Assembly (NCBI GenBank): GCA_016932735.1
Contig: JAFGCI010000003.1
Location: 1-64,000, forward strand
DNA: 64,000 nt
From: Candidatus Aenigmatarchaeota archaeon
GTDB lineage: Archaea > Aenigmatarchaeota > Aenigmatarchaeia > QMZP01 > QMZT01
Reading direction: 5' to 3'
The translations under genes and the position numbers were made by a program. The notes under the pieces are model-generated. The model was given only the letters and a program-made list of their open reading frames with translations. It searched no databases and was not told where the DNA came from. Shown one piece after another: positions 19,291-28,677 of this stretch. How positions within the stretch are numbered: position 1 is the stretch's first letter; each line of letters begins with the position of its first letter.

Positions 19291-20586
19291 TTAAACCTCC
19301 AGATAATCTTTAATGTCGATTTCCATCGGCTTCTTCGGCTTCTTGAAATCTTCAGGATTCTTTCCCCACGGAATTGTCAGGTCGAACCCGACTTTGCATG
19401 TCTCTCTCGTATTGGGGTCTGCCGAAGGGTCAAGAGACGAACCCTTTGATTTGGGGAATATATAGATGTCTTTATCTCCCTGGAATCTTGTTGCCATCGC
19501 CCATTCAATCTCTGACGGATTCGTTATGTCGATATCATCATCAACGATAAAGACGTGCTTCATTGATTTATGGCCTTCGAATGCGGCATCTATGGCCTTC
19601 TTGCCGTCCTCCGGACCTTTCTTTTTTATCTTGACAGCTGCATGAAGCCATGAGCATCCTCCCGGTGTGACAAGGACGTCCCTACAGTCGCAGACTTTGC
19701 TAACTTCTTTCCATATTGTTGGCTCTCTTGGCATGCCCATAAGTACTTTATGTTCAAGGCCGCCCGGAAGAAGTGCATGGTACAACGAATCCTTCCTTCT
19801 GAACATTTTTTTGAGATGAAACACCCTTTCTTCCCTGATTATATCCGGCGTTTCAGTGAGGTCAAGGAACGGGCCCTCTTTAGTTCTTCTGCCCGTTGTT
19901 TCGAATATCATAACCAGCTCGCTTTCAGGAACTGTATGACCGCCGAGCTCAACGAGTTTAACATCGCCCATCCCGTTTGCAATATTTATTTCGCTGTTGC
20001 CCGTTTTTGTCGATATGGCGGCCGCAAGCATCATCGGTATCGTGTTGCCGACGCAGACGGCAAATTCATTAAGGCCTCTTTCAAGGAATGTATTGAAATC
20101 GCGCGGAAGTATTCTCATCACGACATTTTCCTTATCTATTATCATCGTTCTCTGATAAGATGCATTGATTCCGTATTCGGGGTCCTTTGCAATGATAATA
20201 GAAGATGCGATGTAGGGACCTCCATCAAAAGGATAATATGTGAGAATGGGTATTTTAGATAAATCCGGTTCGACTTCTTCATAATCAGAAGAACCCATTG
20301 TCTGCGGTTCTTTCGGATTCTCAATTGCACTCATAAGAGCCGGTATGATTTTATCCTCAGTCGTCTCAAGACCGAGAGCTACAAGCTCTCTTGTAGAGCA
20401 GACATTGGCAACAACCGGCATGTCAAATCCCTTTACGTTCTCAAAAATCAAAGGCTTTCCGTCAAGCTCTTTCATCACGGATGAAACTTCATATTTGACA
20501 TCGACTTCTTTTCTGATATGAACAAGAAGCCCCCTATCATCCAAAAGACTGACAAACTCTCTTAAATTCAAATAAATCACCCTCAT
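19291..20586 (-). CDS. ubiD: UbiD family decarboxylase (anhydromevalonate phosphate decarboxylase by context)
   Basis: UbiD family throughout; IVVDDDIDITNPSEIEWAMATRFQ motif; adjacent to UbiX and AcnX. Confidence 0.93.
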   Translation of the reverse strand: MRVIYLNLREFVSLLDDRGLLVHIRKEVDVKYEVSSVMKELDGKPLIFENVKGFDMPVVANVCSTRELVALGLETTEDKIIPALMSAIENPKEPQTMGSSDYEEVEPDLSKIPILTYYPFDGGPYIASSIIIAKDPEYGINASYQRTMIIDKENVVMRILPRDFNTFLERGLNEFAVCVGNTIPMMLAAAISTKTGNSEINIANGMGDVKLVELGGHTVPESELVMIFETTGRRTKEGPFLDLTETPDIIREERVFHLKKMFRRKDSLYHALLPGGLEHKVLMGMPREPTIWKEVSKVCDCRDVLVTPGGCSWLHAAVKIKKKGPEDGKKAIDAAFEGHKSMKHVFIVDDDIDITNPSEIEWAMATRFQGDKDIYIFPKSKGSSLDPSADPNTRETCKVGFDLTIPWGKNPEDFKKPKKPMEIDIKDYLEV

Positions 20587-20671
20587 TAGATTAATTATAT
20601 GACTATTTGATTTACAGTTTTTAAGAGTTTAATTGAGAAATCGTCAATGTATAAAAAGAAATATTAAGGAA

Positions 20672-21739
20672 TTATTTCAACGCAAAATATGTTGATGCTA
20701 GATTACTTTTTCTTCCAGTGACATGTGACTGTGGGTTATTGTATCCTGTTTCCTGACACAGTTCTGCTATACGACCACTCATTTTTGTGGTAACCAAACC
20801 ACTTTTTCTAAACCCTTCACCATACCTTTTTCTTGTTTGGTGGCTTTCGAGCGGCCATATTGAATTGGTTCCGTAATCATGACCCTGTTCTTTTAATAAC
20901 CCAAGATAAGCATTCCAGAATTTCCATATATCTCTGATAGCATTTGCTTCGGCTGGATCATTTGGTAGTTCGAAATTATCTCCTTTCAGATTGTACGTTT
21001 TTTTCCAATTCTCTAATCCTTGTTCTTTTTTTGGCCAATCCATTGTCTTAAGCATCTCGTATACAAGCCCGGGATGCTCCCATCCGCCATGATGCCAATC
21101 TGCCGAAGCGAAAATTCCGCCTTTTTTCAACGCATCTGCAAATGCCTGATAAGGAATGTCAGGGTCATGATGCATTGCTGCAACCTGCATTATCGTGTCA
21201 AATTCCGGCTGAACTATCTTCTGTGGTATTTCGTCCTGCCTCATCTCTACAGTACCTGCTACCTTTGCTCCTGCTTTCTGAAGCTTCTCTCTTGCTATTT
21301 CAAGAGTTTTTGATGCGGGATCGGTTAAGACGAATTCAACATCACCGTTAAAGTTAGGGTCGCTTTTCAAAGAATTGTATACTTCAAGAGCTGAATCTCC
21401 TGCACCAGAACCTATCTCAAGTATCCTGAAAGTACTCGGCGGCTGCATCTTCAGGTGCGTGGATATTATCTTTGCATTCGCTTCGCGTAATTTCTGGTTA
21501 TAATTCACCCCGTCAAATGCCATTTCTGAAGCTTTTCCTATTATTCCGTGCTGGGAAGCATCGCCAAGAGCATATTCGTTCATATATTCGCTTCTTCCTG
21601 CTTCTATGAGTGCTGTCTGTTCAATTGGCCTTCTCCAGCTGATTCCATAGTTCTTCCAGTCCTGCATGGGCACTCTTAAGGCTGAACCCATTTTCATGGG
21701 CATGAGCGACTCATCGTGAAATGGGATTGTTATTGACAT
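20672..21739 (-). CDS. Class I SAM-dependent methyltransferase
   Basis: FRILEIGSGAGDSALEVYNSL motif I. Confidence 0.8.
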   Translation of the reverse strand: MSITIPFHDESLMPMKMGSALRVPMQDWKNYGISWRRPIEQTALIEAGRSEYMNEYALGDASQHGIIGKASEMAFDGVNYNQKLREANAKIISTHLKMQPPSTFRILEIGSGAGDSALEVYNSLKSDPNFNGDVEFVLTDPASKTLEIAREKLQKAGAKVAGTVEMRQDEIPQKIVQPEFDTIMQVAAMHHDPDIPYQAFADALKKGGIFASADWHHGGWEHPGLVYEMLKTMDWPKKEQGLENWKKTYNLKGDNFELPNDPAEANAIRDIWKFWNAYLGLLKEQGHDYGTNSIWPLESHQTRKRYGEGFRKSGLVTTKMSGRIAELCQETGYNNPQSHVTGRKSNLASTYFALK

Positions 21740-21756
21740 TCATGAAAACCTCTATC

Positions 21757-22614
21757 TTATACACAATGCCTACCTATGGTTCTTCTATCCTGAACAATGT
21801 CTATGAAAGGTTCTAACGATTTCTCTTCCTGAACAAGTATAGGTATCCCGGCTTTAACGAATTGGCCCGTATGGGCTTTTGTCGGATTAAATCCAATTGC
21901 AATTCCACCTGCTTCCATAACAGGTTTCAATAGATGCTCTACATTTTCTCCGGAATCGTCTATTACAGCGACCTGAGATAACGGAGTTTTTGCTCTTATG
22001 AGATAATTAAAGAAATTCTGGATTTTGTTATATTTCTCTGTTTCACCTGTAAGAACAGCTGTTGGAGAATTTAGGTGAATTACGCTGTATGTTGTTTTTA
22101 CACCACCTATATCGAGTATGGGTGGTACACCGCCACCTGCTGTCATGCGGTGTTTTATCCTCTGGTGGTCTATCATCGGACCCATTCCGTCACTAAAAAG
22201 ACTTTGGCTCAATCCGGCTTTTCTGAATGCCTCTGTAGCAGCTTCGAAGCCGTTTATGTATCGTATTCCTTCAGAAGCCCGTTTAGCATCATCTATTGTT
22301 GCCCCTCTAAGTATATACTGTTTTCCCGCCTTGACATTCTCTTTCGATATAAGCGGGTCATCCGAACCGGGTTTTTTCATTTCATAAAGTCCCGCGGTCA
22401 TAAAGGCAGCCAAATCAGAAATTGTTTTGATTTCTCTTCCGCCAAAATCCTGTTGCCATCTGGAAACATCTGTATCAGTAAAAATACCCCTTTGTTTGAG
22501 ATAGCTCACGTGTTCTGCCGGATCAGCTTTATTATATTCGGCTAAAATTGAAGTTGTATAGCTATCATGGGCAACTTTATCGAAGTCCCAACCCACAAGA
22601 ACAATATTTGACAT
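21757..22614 (-). CDS. HAD-like hydrolase-type protein
   Basis: VGWDFDKVAHD near N-terminus, VAVIDDSGENVEHL...GIAIGFNP near C-terminus. Confidence 0.55.
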   Translation of the reverse strand: MSNIVLVGWDFDKVAHDSYTTSILAEYNKADPAEHVSYLKQRGIFTDTDVSRWQQDFGGREIKTISDLAAFMTAGLYEMKKPGSDDPLISKENVKAGKQYILRGATIDDAKRASEGIRYINGFEAATEAFRKAGLSQSLFSDGMGPMIDHQRIKHRMTAGGGVPPILDIGGVKTTYSVIHLNSPTAVLTGETEKYNKIQNFFNYLIRAKTPLSQVAVIDDSGENVEHLLKPVMEAGGIAIGFNPTKAHTGQFVKAGIPILVQEEKSLEPFIDIVQDRRTIGRHCV

Positions 22615-22708
22615 TAATAATCACCTTTTAATTATATTATTAACTATTTAACAGTAACATATATAAAGCCTATTATTAATATAATATTAGGTACTTTGAG
22701 GTGAGATA

Positions 22709-22981
22709 ATGAAAGCTTTAGCGTATGGTAAGGTTTTGGGTGCAGTAAATGGGTCTGTTGATCCTTCATCATCAATCGAAAGCACATATTTCGGCGGGTA
22801 TAATCTGGGAAAGAATGGTTTCGATATTTTCTATCCGAGTAAGCAAGCGAGAACGGATGTTCTTGTAGCTTACTGTACGCCTAAAACGAAAACTATAAAA
22901 TTAGCGATGCCATCCTGTGCAATGACCAAACCTCTTATAGCAGCTTCTGAAGAACTTGGCTATCATCTGGAAGCGAATTAG
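22709..22981 (+). CDS. Hypothetical protein
   Basis: 90-aa ORF, RBS gaggtgag upstream. Confidence 0.55.
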   Translation: MKALAYGKVLGAVNGSVDPSSSIESTYFGGYNLGKNGFDIFYPSKQARTDVLVAYCTPKTKTIKLAMPSCAMTKPLIAASEELGYHLEAN

Positions 22982-22987
22982 TAAAAA

Positions 22988-23929
22988 CTATTTCGCTCCA
23001 ATAAACGTCTTAATCGCATCAAATCCGGACTCTTTTACCGCTTTCAGCACCTTTTCCTGAAGCTCTTTTCCGGGTGTCAGGAGTATGACGCTTCCTCCCC
23101 TGCCTGTTCCGGTTAGCTTTCCACCAAGGGCACCTTTTGTTTTTCCTGCTTTGATTATCTTCTCTATTTCAGGGCATGAAAGCGTCATCTCACGAAGTAT
23201 GTCCTGTTTTTCATCCATGAGAGAGCCAAGTTTCTTCATGTCAAAATCTCCGATAGCCTCTTTTGCCTCATCGAAGATTTTCATGTAATCAGAAAACAGT
23301 TTATCGTACTTTTCCGGCTCCGCTTCCTTTTTTGAGCGGATATCAGATACGACTTCCTTTGTTTCCTGTGTTATTCCTGTATTGGCAAGAACGATTTCCA
23401 CAGGCTGTTTTATCTTCATCCTTTCTATCTGGTTAGGACCGCCTTCAAGATTCTTCTTGAAGACGAGAAGCCCTCCATATGTGGACGCTGTGTTGTCTAT
23501 TCCCGAAGGCGTTCCGGCTGAACCCTTCTCGCCTTCATAAGCGATTTCGTTTATCTGGTCGTCATTCAAGCCTAAACTGAAATGATCATTAAGCGCGCGG
23601 GCGATTGATGTCGCAAGGGCGGCGCTTGAGCCTTTCCCGCTTGCGCATACAAGATTGCCTCCCAAAGTTATCTTAAGTGGTGTTTTTTGCGTGTCAATAT
23701 TCATGAATTTGAACATGAGTCCAAGTGCTCTATCCCTTTCACCCAATTTTTTCTCTTTGTAGCCCGGAGTTTCCGGACGATTGTCAACTATTGTAAGTCC
23801 TTCTTTTCCATCCACCACCACTGCTGTTGTAACGTTGCCCATAGCAGAAACTATCGCAGGATATCCGTAAACAACTATATGCTCGCCGAATAAAATAACT
23901 TTTCCAAAACCCTTTCCATGACCTGTCAT
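22988..23929 (-). CDS. mvk: Mevalonate kinase
   Basis: GKVILFGEHIVVYGYPAI, CASGKGSSAALATSIARAL GHMP kinase motifs, GALGGKLTGTGRGGSVILL. Confidence 0.95.
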   Translation of the reverse strand: MTGHGKGFGKVILFGEHIVVYGYPAIVSAMGNVTTAVVVDGKEGLTIVDNRPETPGYKEKKLGERDRALGLMFKFMNIDTQKTPLKITLGGNLVCASGKGSSAALATSIARALNDHFSLGLNDDQINEIAYEGEKGSAGTPSGIDNTASTYGGLLVFKKNLEGGPNQIERMKIKQPVEIVLANTGITQETKEVVSDIRSKKEAEPEKYDKLFSDYMKIFDEAKEAIGDFDMKKLGSLMDEKQDILREMTLSCPEIEKIIKAGKTKGALGGKLTGTGRGGSVILLTPGKELQEKVLKAVKESGFDAIKTFIGAK

Positions 23930-23982
23930 ATTAACACCCCGAGAATATGGTTAAAGATGGTGTTTTCGTAAATAAGTATGTT

Positions 23983-26490
23983 TTACACTCCCAACTTCTC
24001 TTTCAGCCTTTCCGCAAAAGACTTCCTGAAGAACTTGTTCAGCGATTCCTGATCCTTGTTCTCCTCGGCCGCTTCCTCTATTCCGGTCATTGAAAAATCG
24101 GCGGTCTCCATTATCTTTGAGACCGCTCCTAAAATCTGCTTGTTTATGTAATATTCAGCATCATAGTTTTCTGTATATCCGTAAGGCTCTGCCCTCTCTG
24201 AGACTGTTCCGGGCCCGCTTGCCACTATATAGCTTATTATTGAGCCGACAGCGACTATTCCCCCTCTCACTGAAAGCTTCTTCGCCGCCGAAACATGCGG
24301 CCAGTTCTGGTCATATTTCTCGATGGGTTTTGTCATCTGATTCCTGATGACGAGGTCTTCCATGTCGACGTCGCCGCTCTTTATCCTTTCTATTGCGCTC
24401 TTTACAATCTCCTCAGCTTTCTTCGGCGACCTGTCGCGCAGTATGCTCATAAGAACCATCTCCTGCGTCTCTTTGGCAATCCGTGACCAGTCCCTTCGGA
24501 CTGCCTCAAATCCTTTTATCGTAAGATGGTCCCCAGAGTCAAGAAGAGCATATCTTCTTTGAGTGGTTTTCGTGGATCCGGGAGTCAGTATTCCCGACTT
24601 GTAGACGTCTTTCAGGATGAGCTCCGAGTTTTTCGGAGCTTTCTCTTTTATCTTATCAATAAGCTCCTTCATCCTCTTTTCACTAGTCTCTGGGATAAAG
24701 AATGAATAAGAATCCGCGAATATTATCTCATACCCCTCTTCTTTTGTAGTAATATCGAGGGCATTTTTCATATACTGACGGCCCCAAGAGGCGACTGAAT
24801 ATGCGCATATCCTTGAATACCATCTTGAGCCAGGATATGCGAAATAACCATAGACGGAGTTGGCTAACAGCTTTAATGCTTCCTGGCGGCTGTTTAGCTG
24901 AACATAAAGGCGGTCTTCCTCAGGCACTTCTTTCATCAGTTCGAGCGTCTTTTTCCCTTCCTCCATTGAATGAAGGACAACAGAAGGAACGAACCCTCTC
25001 TTCTTTCTGCTGAAGAAATGTTCGCTTTCCGGAACCTTGTTATACTTCTCATACATTTCCGCGTCAATGTCAACCATTTCTGGAGAAATATTATGCTCGA
25101 GGACTATGCTTGGATAAAGATTTGCGAACTCAAGGACAGCTATGTTCTTGTATATGCCTTTTTGTGGTTCCATGCTGTAGCCACCTTCATAAGGCTCTAC
25201 CGAGAAACGCCTGTTGATTTCCGTCGGCGTAGGTTGATTCAGTATAATCTCATTCAGGCGGACTGACTCTCTTACAAGAATCCAGTTAATCATCTGGGAC
25301 GGTCTCATCCTTGAAACATCAAAAATTGTCTGGCGGCATATATTGGAAAACTGGAATATCTGCGGCATTATGTGGTCTGAAAGCCGGAATATTAACTCTG
25401 CGTCCTTTATGTTATGCTTCATAATCCTGATGACGTCTTCCTTCTTCTTCCACAATATCTCAATGTCCCTTCTTTCGAGATCGTCTCTGCCTTCACCGAG
25501 GAATTTCTTTGAAACGTCATCAAGCCCGGTCGTTTCAAATGGGACATTCCTGCCGACAATATTCGTTATGAAATTGTAGAGGTCGATGTGAGCAATTCCG
25601 CACATAATAGCTGCTTCGTACTTGTTTTTCAGATAAAAGCTAAGGCCTCTGTTATCGCATCCTATGGCCATCTGGATTTTGAGGATGTCTGCCCTTTCGT
25701 CAAGTATTCTGAAATCGACTTTGTCACCATTATATGTGAGAATTATCTGCGGTTTCCTTTCATGAATTATTGAAACGAACCTTTCTATCAAATCCTTCTC
25801 GGTGTCCATCACGTCTACGCTGAACTCTTCTGATTTCAGTATTTCCGTTCCGTGGGTAAGGACCTTCCTGTAGCCGCCTTTCCCGACAACGGATATCATT
25901 GCAATCTTTCCTTCAATGTTCTCGAATTTGACTGCAATAGTTTCCGGTTCAGGAAGGACATCATTATCATTTGTCTTCTCCATGGATACAAAGCGGATGC
26001 ATAAATCGCTTCTGACATCCCCGATTTCAGTCTTCTCTCCTGTTATTACAATCCACTCCATTATGGGGATTTCCCTGTCTATCACGTACCTCTTCCTGAA
26101 CGGAATATCATATTCATATTGGCTCTTTATTGAAGGCCATTTCTTTATTATGTCCCAGAGCCAAATCACGTCGGGAGGCTGGTTCAGGGTTATTTTTATG
26201 AATTCCTTCTCTTCCCCCAGAAACTTTTTGGTGACAATCTCCACTTTATTTATGCACCCGTGGCCGAGCTCGTTGAGCTCCTTAATCATCTGTATTATCT
26301 CTCCCGTTCTCTGTTTTGATTTCCAGTCAGAGGCGGGCTCCACGTAGAAATAAGGCCTGAAAGTGTCATCTATTATGGTTATAGCCTCTCCTGAATAGGT
26401 GACTCCCCACAAACGGATTGAGGTCTTCTTCTCGACAGTGAAATAGTCAACATCAAATATACAGACCTTCTTGCGGATTTCACTTTCCAT
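23983..26490 (-). CDS. Family B DNA polymerase homologue with degenerate catalytic motifs
   Basis: Motif A VLEFANLYPSIVLEHNISPE, motif B KLLANSVYGYFAYPGSRWYS, motif C position FADSYSFF, KGFEAVRRDWS. Confidence 0.92.
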   Translation of the reverse strand: MESEIRKKVCIFDVDYFTVEKKTSIRLWGVTYSGEAITIIDDTFRPYFYVEPASDWKSKQRTGEIIQMIKELNELGHGCINKVEIVTKKFLGEEKEFIKITLNQPPDVIWLWDIIKKWPSIKSQYEYDIPFRKRYVIDREIPIMEWIVITGEKTEIGDVRSDLCIRFVSMEKTNDNDVLPEPETIAVKFENIEGKIAMISVVGKGGYRKVLTHGTEILKSEEFSVDVMDTEKDLIERFVSIIHERKPQIILTYNGDKVDFRILDERADILKIQMAIGCDNRGLSFYLKNKYEAAIMCGIAHIDLYNFITNIVGRNVPFETTGLDDVSKKFLGEGRDDLERRDIEILWKKKEDVIRIMKHNIKDAELIFRLSDHIMPQIFQFSNICRQTIFDVSRMRPSQMINWILVRESVRLNEIILNQPTPTEINRRFSVEPYEGGYSMEPQKGIYKNIAVLEFANLYPSIVLEHNISPEMVDIDAEMYEKYNKVPESEHFFSRKKRGFVPSVVLHSMEEGKKTLELMKEVPEEDRLYVQLNSRQEALKLLANSVYGYFAYPGSRWYSRICAYSVASWGRQYMKNALDITTKEEGYEIIFADSYSFFIPETSEKRMKELIDKIKEKAPKNSELILKDVYKSGILTPGSTKTTQRRYALLDSGDHLTIKGFEAVRRDWSRIAKETQEMVLMSILRDRSPKKAEEIVKSAIERIKSGDVDMEDLVIRNQMTKPIEKYDQNWPHVSAAKKLSVRGGIVAVGSIISYIVASGPGTVSERAEPYGYTENYDAEYYINKQILGAVSKIMETADFSMTGIEEAAEENKDQESLNKFFRKSFAERLKEKLGV

Positions 26491-26543
26491 ATAGCTTTGT
26501 TTAACTTAAGGATTAAAAACAGATACGGTTTCTAAAAATATGT

Positions 26544-27143
26544 TTATTGGAAGCATTTCTGATAAGCTCTTAATGTAGTCTTTCCGGCATCGTCTATATT
26601 TTTGCCGAGAGCTAAGAAGCCGTGATTCCTCATTATTATAAAATTCTCCTTTCCAAGGACCTTCTCGACTTCTCTCGCAAGCTCAACAGAGCCCCACGGC
26701 TGTTCCTTTTCCGTCGTCACGAAATTCAGACCCGGCTCGCAATCAAGCCTGTCGCAATGGCCATGGAAGACTGCATTGATATCGGGCCTGTTCTTATATA
26801 TGAGATAATGCAGGAATGTGTCCCTTGAAGGATTTTCGAGTCCGTGAACCCTTACTTTATTGTTGTTTATATCACAATGAACGACTTTGACAAATCTTGT
26901 CGGAGTAAGCTTCTCATCATGGAAATCCTCTTTCGTGGCTGTTATGACGAATTCATTCTTTCCTGGCTCAGCCCTAAAGCTGAGATTCCCGTAAGAGTCC
27001 TTGCCAACCGGCCGAATAAGGTCGTAGAAGCCAAACCGGCTTATCCAATACTTAAGGTCTTCCAGCCGGAGATCAGTCAGAACCTCCTTCCTGATAAATT
27101 CCGTAAAAAAATTTACATTTAAGTGAGATTTCATATAGACCAT
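26544..27143 (-). CDS. Class II aldolase/adducin family protein
   Basis: VFHGHCDRL, IMRNHGFLALGKNIDDAG. Confidence 0.88.
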   Translation of the reverse strand: MVYMKSHLNVNFFTEFIRKEVLTDLRLEDLKYWISRFGFYDLIRPVGKDSYGNLSFRAEPGKNEFVITATKEDFHDEKLTPTRFVKVVHCDINNNKVRVHGLENPSRDTFLHYLIYKNRPDINAVFHGHCDRLDCEPGLNFVTTEKEQPWGSVELAREVEKVLGKENFIIMRNHGFLALGKNIDDAGKTTLRAYQKCFQ

Positions 27144-27405
27144 TAATAATGGTTAATTATTTAAATGATTTCCATCCATATTTTTTGATTTTTGTTATCG
27201 AAACGTGATTTTTTAAGTCAAAATGTCATAATATTTTCTAATTTACCTATCTTTTTATAAATGAATCGCTAATACTCTTTTATGAGTAACGAACTTCTTG
27301 AGATTTTCGATGAAAACTGGAAATCTCTGGGAAAATCCAAAATTAATCTCTGCAATTATGGAAAGAATCAAAAACAATAAAACCACCCTGTAACAATAAT
27401 TAACC

Positions 27406-27642
27406 ATGCTTACATTGGTTATCCTTGTTTCAATGGTCGTTTTGTCCGTGCTGGCTGTCAACGCCAAAGACCTTCTATATGCATCAATTTATCTTGCAGG
27501 CGTTTCTGTTATGGTAAGCGTGCTGTTCATCGTATTATCGGCTCCTGACATAGCCATGACAGAGGCCGCTGTCGGCGCGGGGCTCTCGACATTCTTTTTC
27601 ATAGCTACAGTAAAGAAGACAGAAAGGAGGGAGAAGTTATGA
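27406..27642 (+). CDS. MbhD-like (DUF4040) antiporter/hydrogenase subunit
   Basis: VLAVNAKDLLYASIYLAGVSVMVSVLFIVLSAPDIAMTEAAVGAGLST. Confidence 0.85.
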   Translation: MLTLVILVSMVVLSVLAVNAKDLLYASIYLAGVSVMVSVLFIVLSAPDIAMTEAAVGAGLSTFFFIATVKKTERREKL

Positions 27643-27914
27643 TAATGAAAAATATAGCTTTTGCCTCGGTATTATGTATTTTCCTTGTATCATTCATATC
27701 TATATTCACATACTCCGGTTTCGGTTATAATGAGAATAATAAGGTATCCCATTATTATCTTGAGAATTCGCTTGAACATACGGGTTCCGCCAACGTTGTG
27801 AGCGCAATAGTATGGGATTTCAGAGGATTTGACACCATGGGAGAGGAAACTGTCCTCTTCACGGTTCTGGTAGGAGTTTTCACTGTAATTTCGCTGAAGG
27901 CCGGCGAGGTCTGA
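27639..27914 (+). CDS. MbhE-like membrane subunit
   Basis: Position after DUF4040; SANVVSAIVWDFRGFDTMGEETVLF. Confidence 0.85.
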   Translation: MIMKNIAFASVLCIFLVSFISIFTYSGFGYNENNKVSHYYLENSLEHTGSANVVSAIVWDFRGFDTMGEETVLFTVLVGVFTVISLKAGEV

Positions 27915-27919
27915 TATTT

Positions 27920-28315
27920 ATGGATATGATTGTAAGGACAGTTGCAAAAGGAATTGTTCCATTCATATGGATTTACGGTGCCTACATAATCCTTCACGGC
28001 CATATAACTCCCGGAGGATCCTTCTCAGGAGGCGTTATCGTGGCTGCAGGAGCCGTTCTTCTCATAATCGCATACGGAACGAAAGGAGCTGAGAAATCGC
28101 TTCATGAAGACAATCTCCATCTGCTGGAAGCACTTGCCGGAGCTGTCCTCGTCTTCCTGTTGCTTTCAGAGATGTTCTTCAGGGACTATGTTACGGTCCT
28201 GATGGGATATTTCGACATAGTGAGCGCAGGATATGTCCTGCTGCTGAATGTCGCAGGTGGGGTTATGGTACTCGCCGCATTGATAACGATTGCATATATG
28301 TTCACAAGGAGATGA
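27920..28315 (+). CDS. MnhB-type Na+/H+ antiporter subunit
   Basis: YIILHGHITPGGSFSGGVIVAAGAVL. Confidence 0.9.
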   Translation: MDMIVRTVAKGIVPFIWIYGAYIILHGHITPGGSFSGGVIVAAGAVLLIIAYGTKGAEKSLHEDNLHLLEALAGAVLVFLLLSEMFFRDYVTVLMGYFDIVSAGYVLLLNVAGGVMVLAALITIAYMFTRR

Positions 28316-28667
28316 AATGTACATTGTATACCTTTTCGTAGCCGCCCTTATGGGTATAGGGATATACGCCGTTGTCATGAAGGACAACATCCTTAAGAAA
28401 GTGATAGGCCTTGGGATAATTGGCCACGGAGTCCATGTACTACTTGTCAATATAGGTCATGTAGAAGGCGGACTGATACCTATAATCACTTCGGAAAACA
28501 TAGCTTATCTGGGAATGCATTCGGTCGATCCGATACCTCAGGCACTCGTGCTGACATCAATAGTAATCGATTTCGGGATAACTGTTCTTGCCCTCAGTAT
28601 CATTGTTATGATATACAAGCATATACACTCCCTGAGCTCTAAAGATGTAGGAAAGATGAAAGGATAG
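28290..28667 (+). CDS. MnhC/NuoK-like subunit
   Basis: NIAYLGMHSVDPIPQALVLTSIVIDFGITVLALSII. Confidence 0.9.
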   Translation: MHICSQGDEMYIVYLFVAALMGIGIYAVVMKDNILKKVIGLGIIGHGVHVLLVNIGHVEGGLIPIITSENIAYLGMHSVDPIPQALVLTSIVIDFGITVLALSIIVMIYKHIHSLSSKDVGKMKG

Positions 28668-28677
28668 AGGAAATAGA

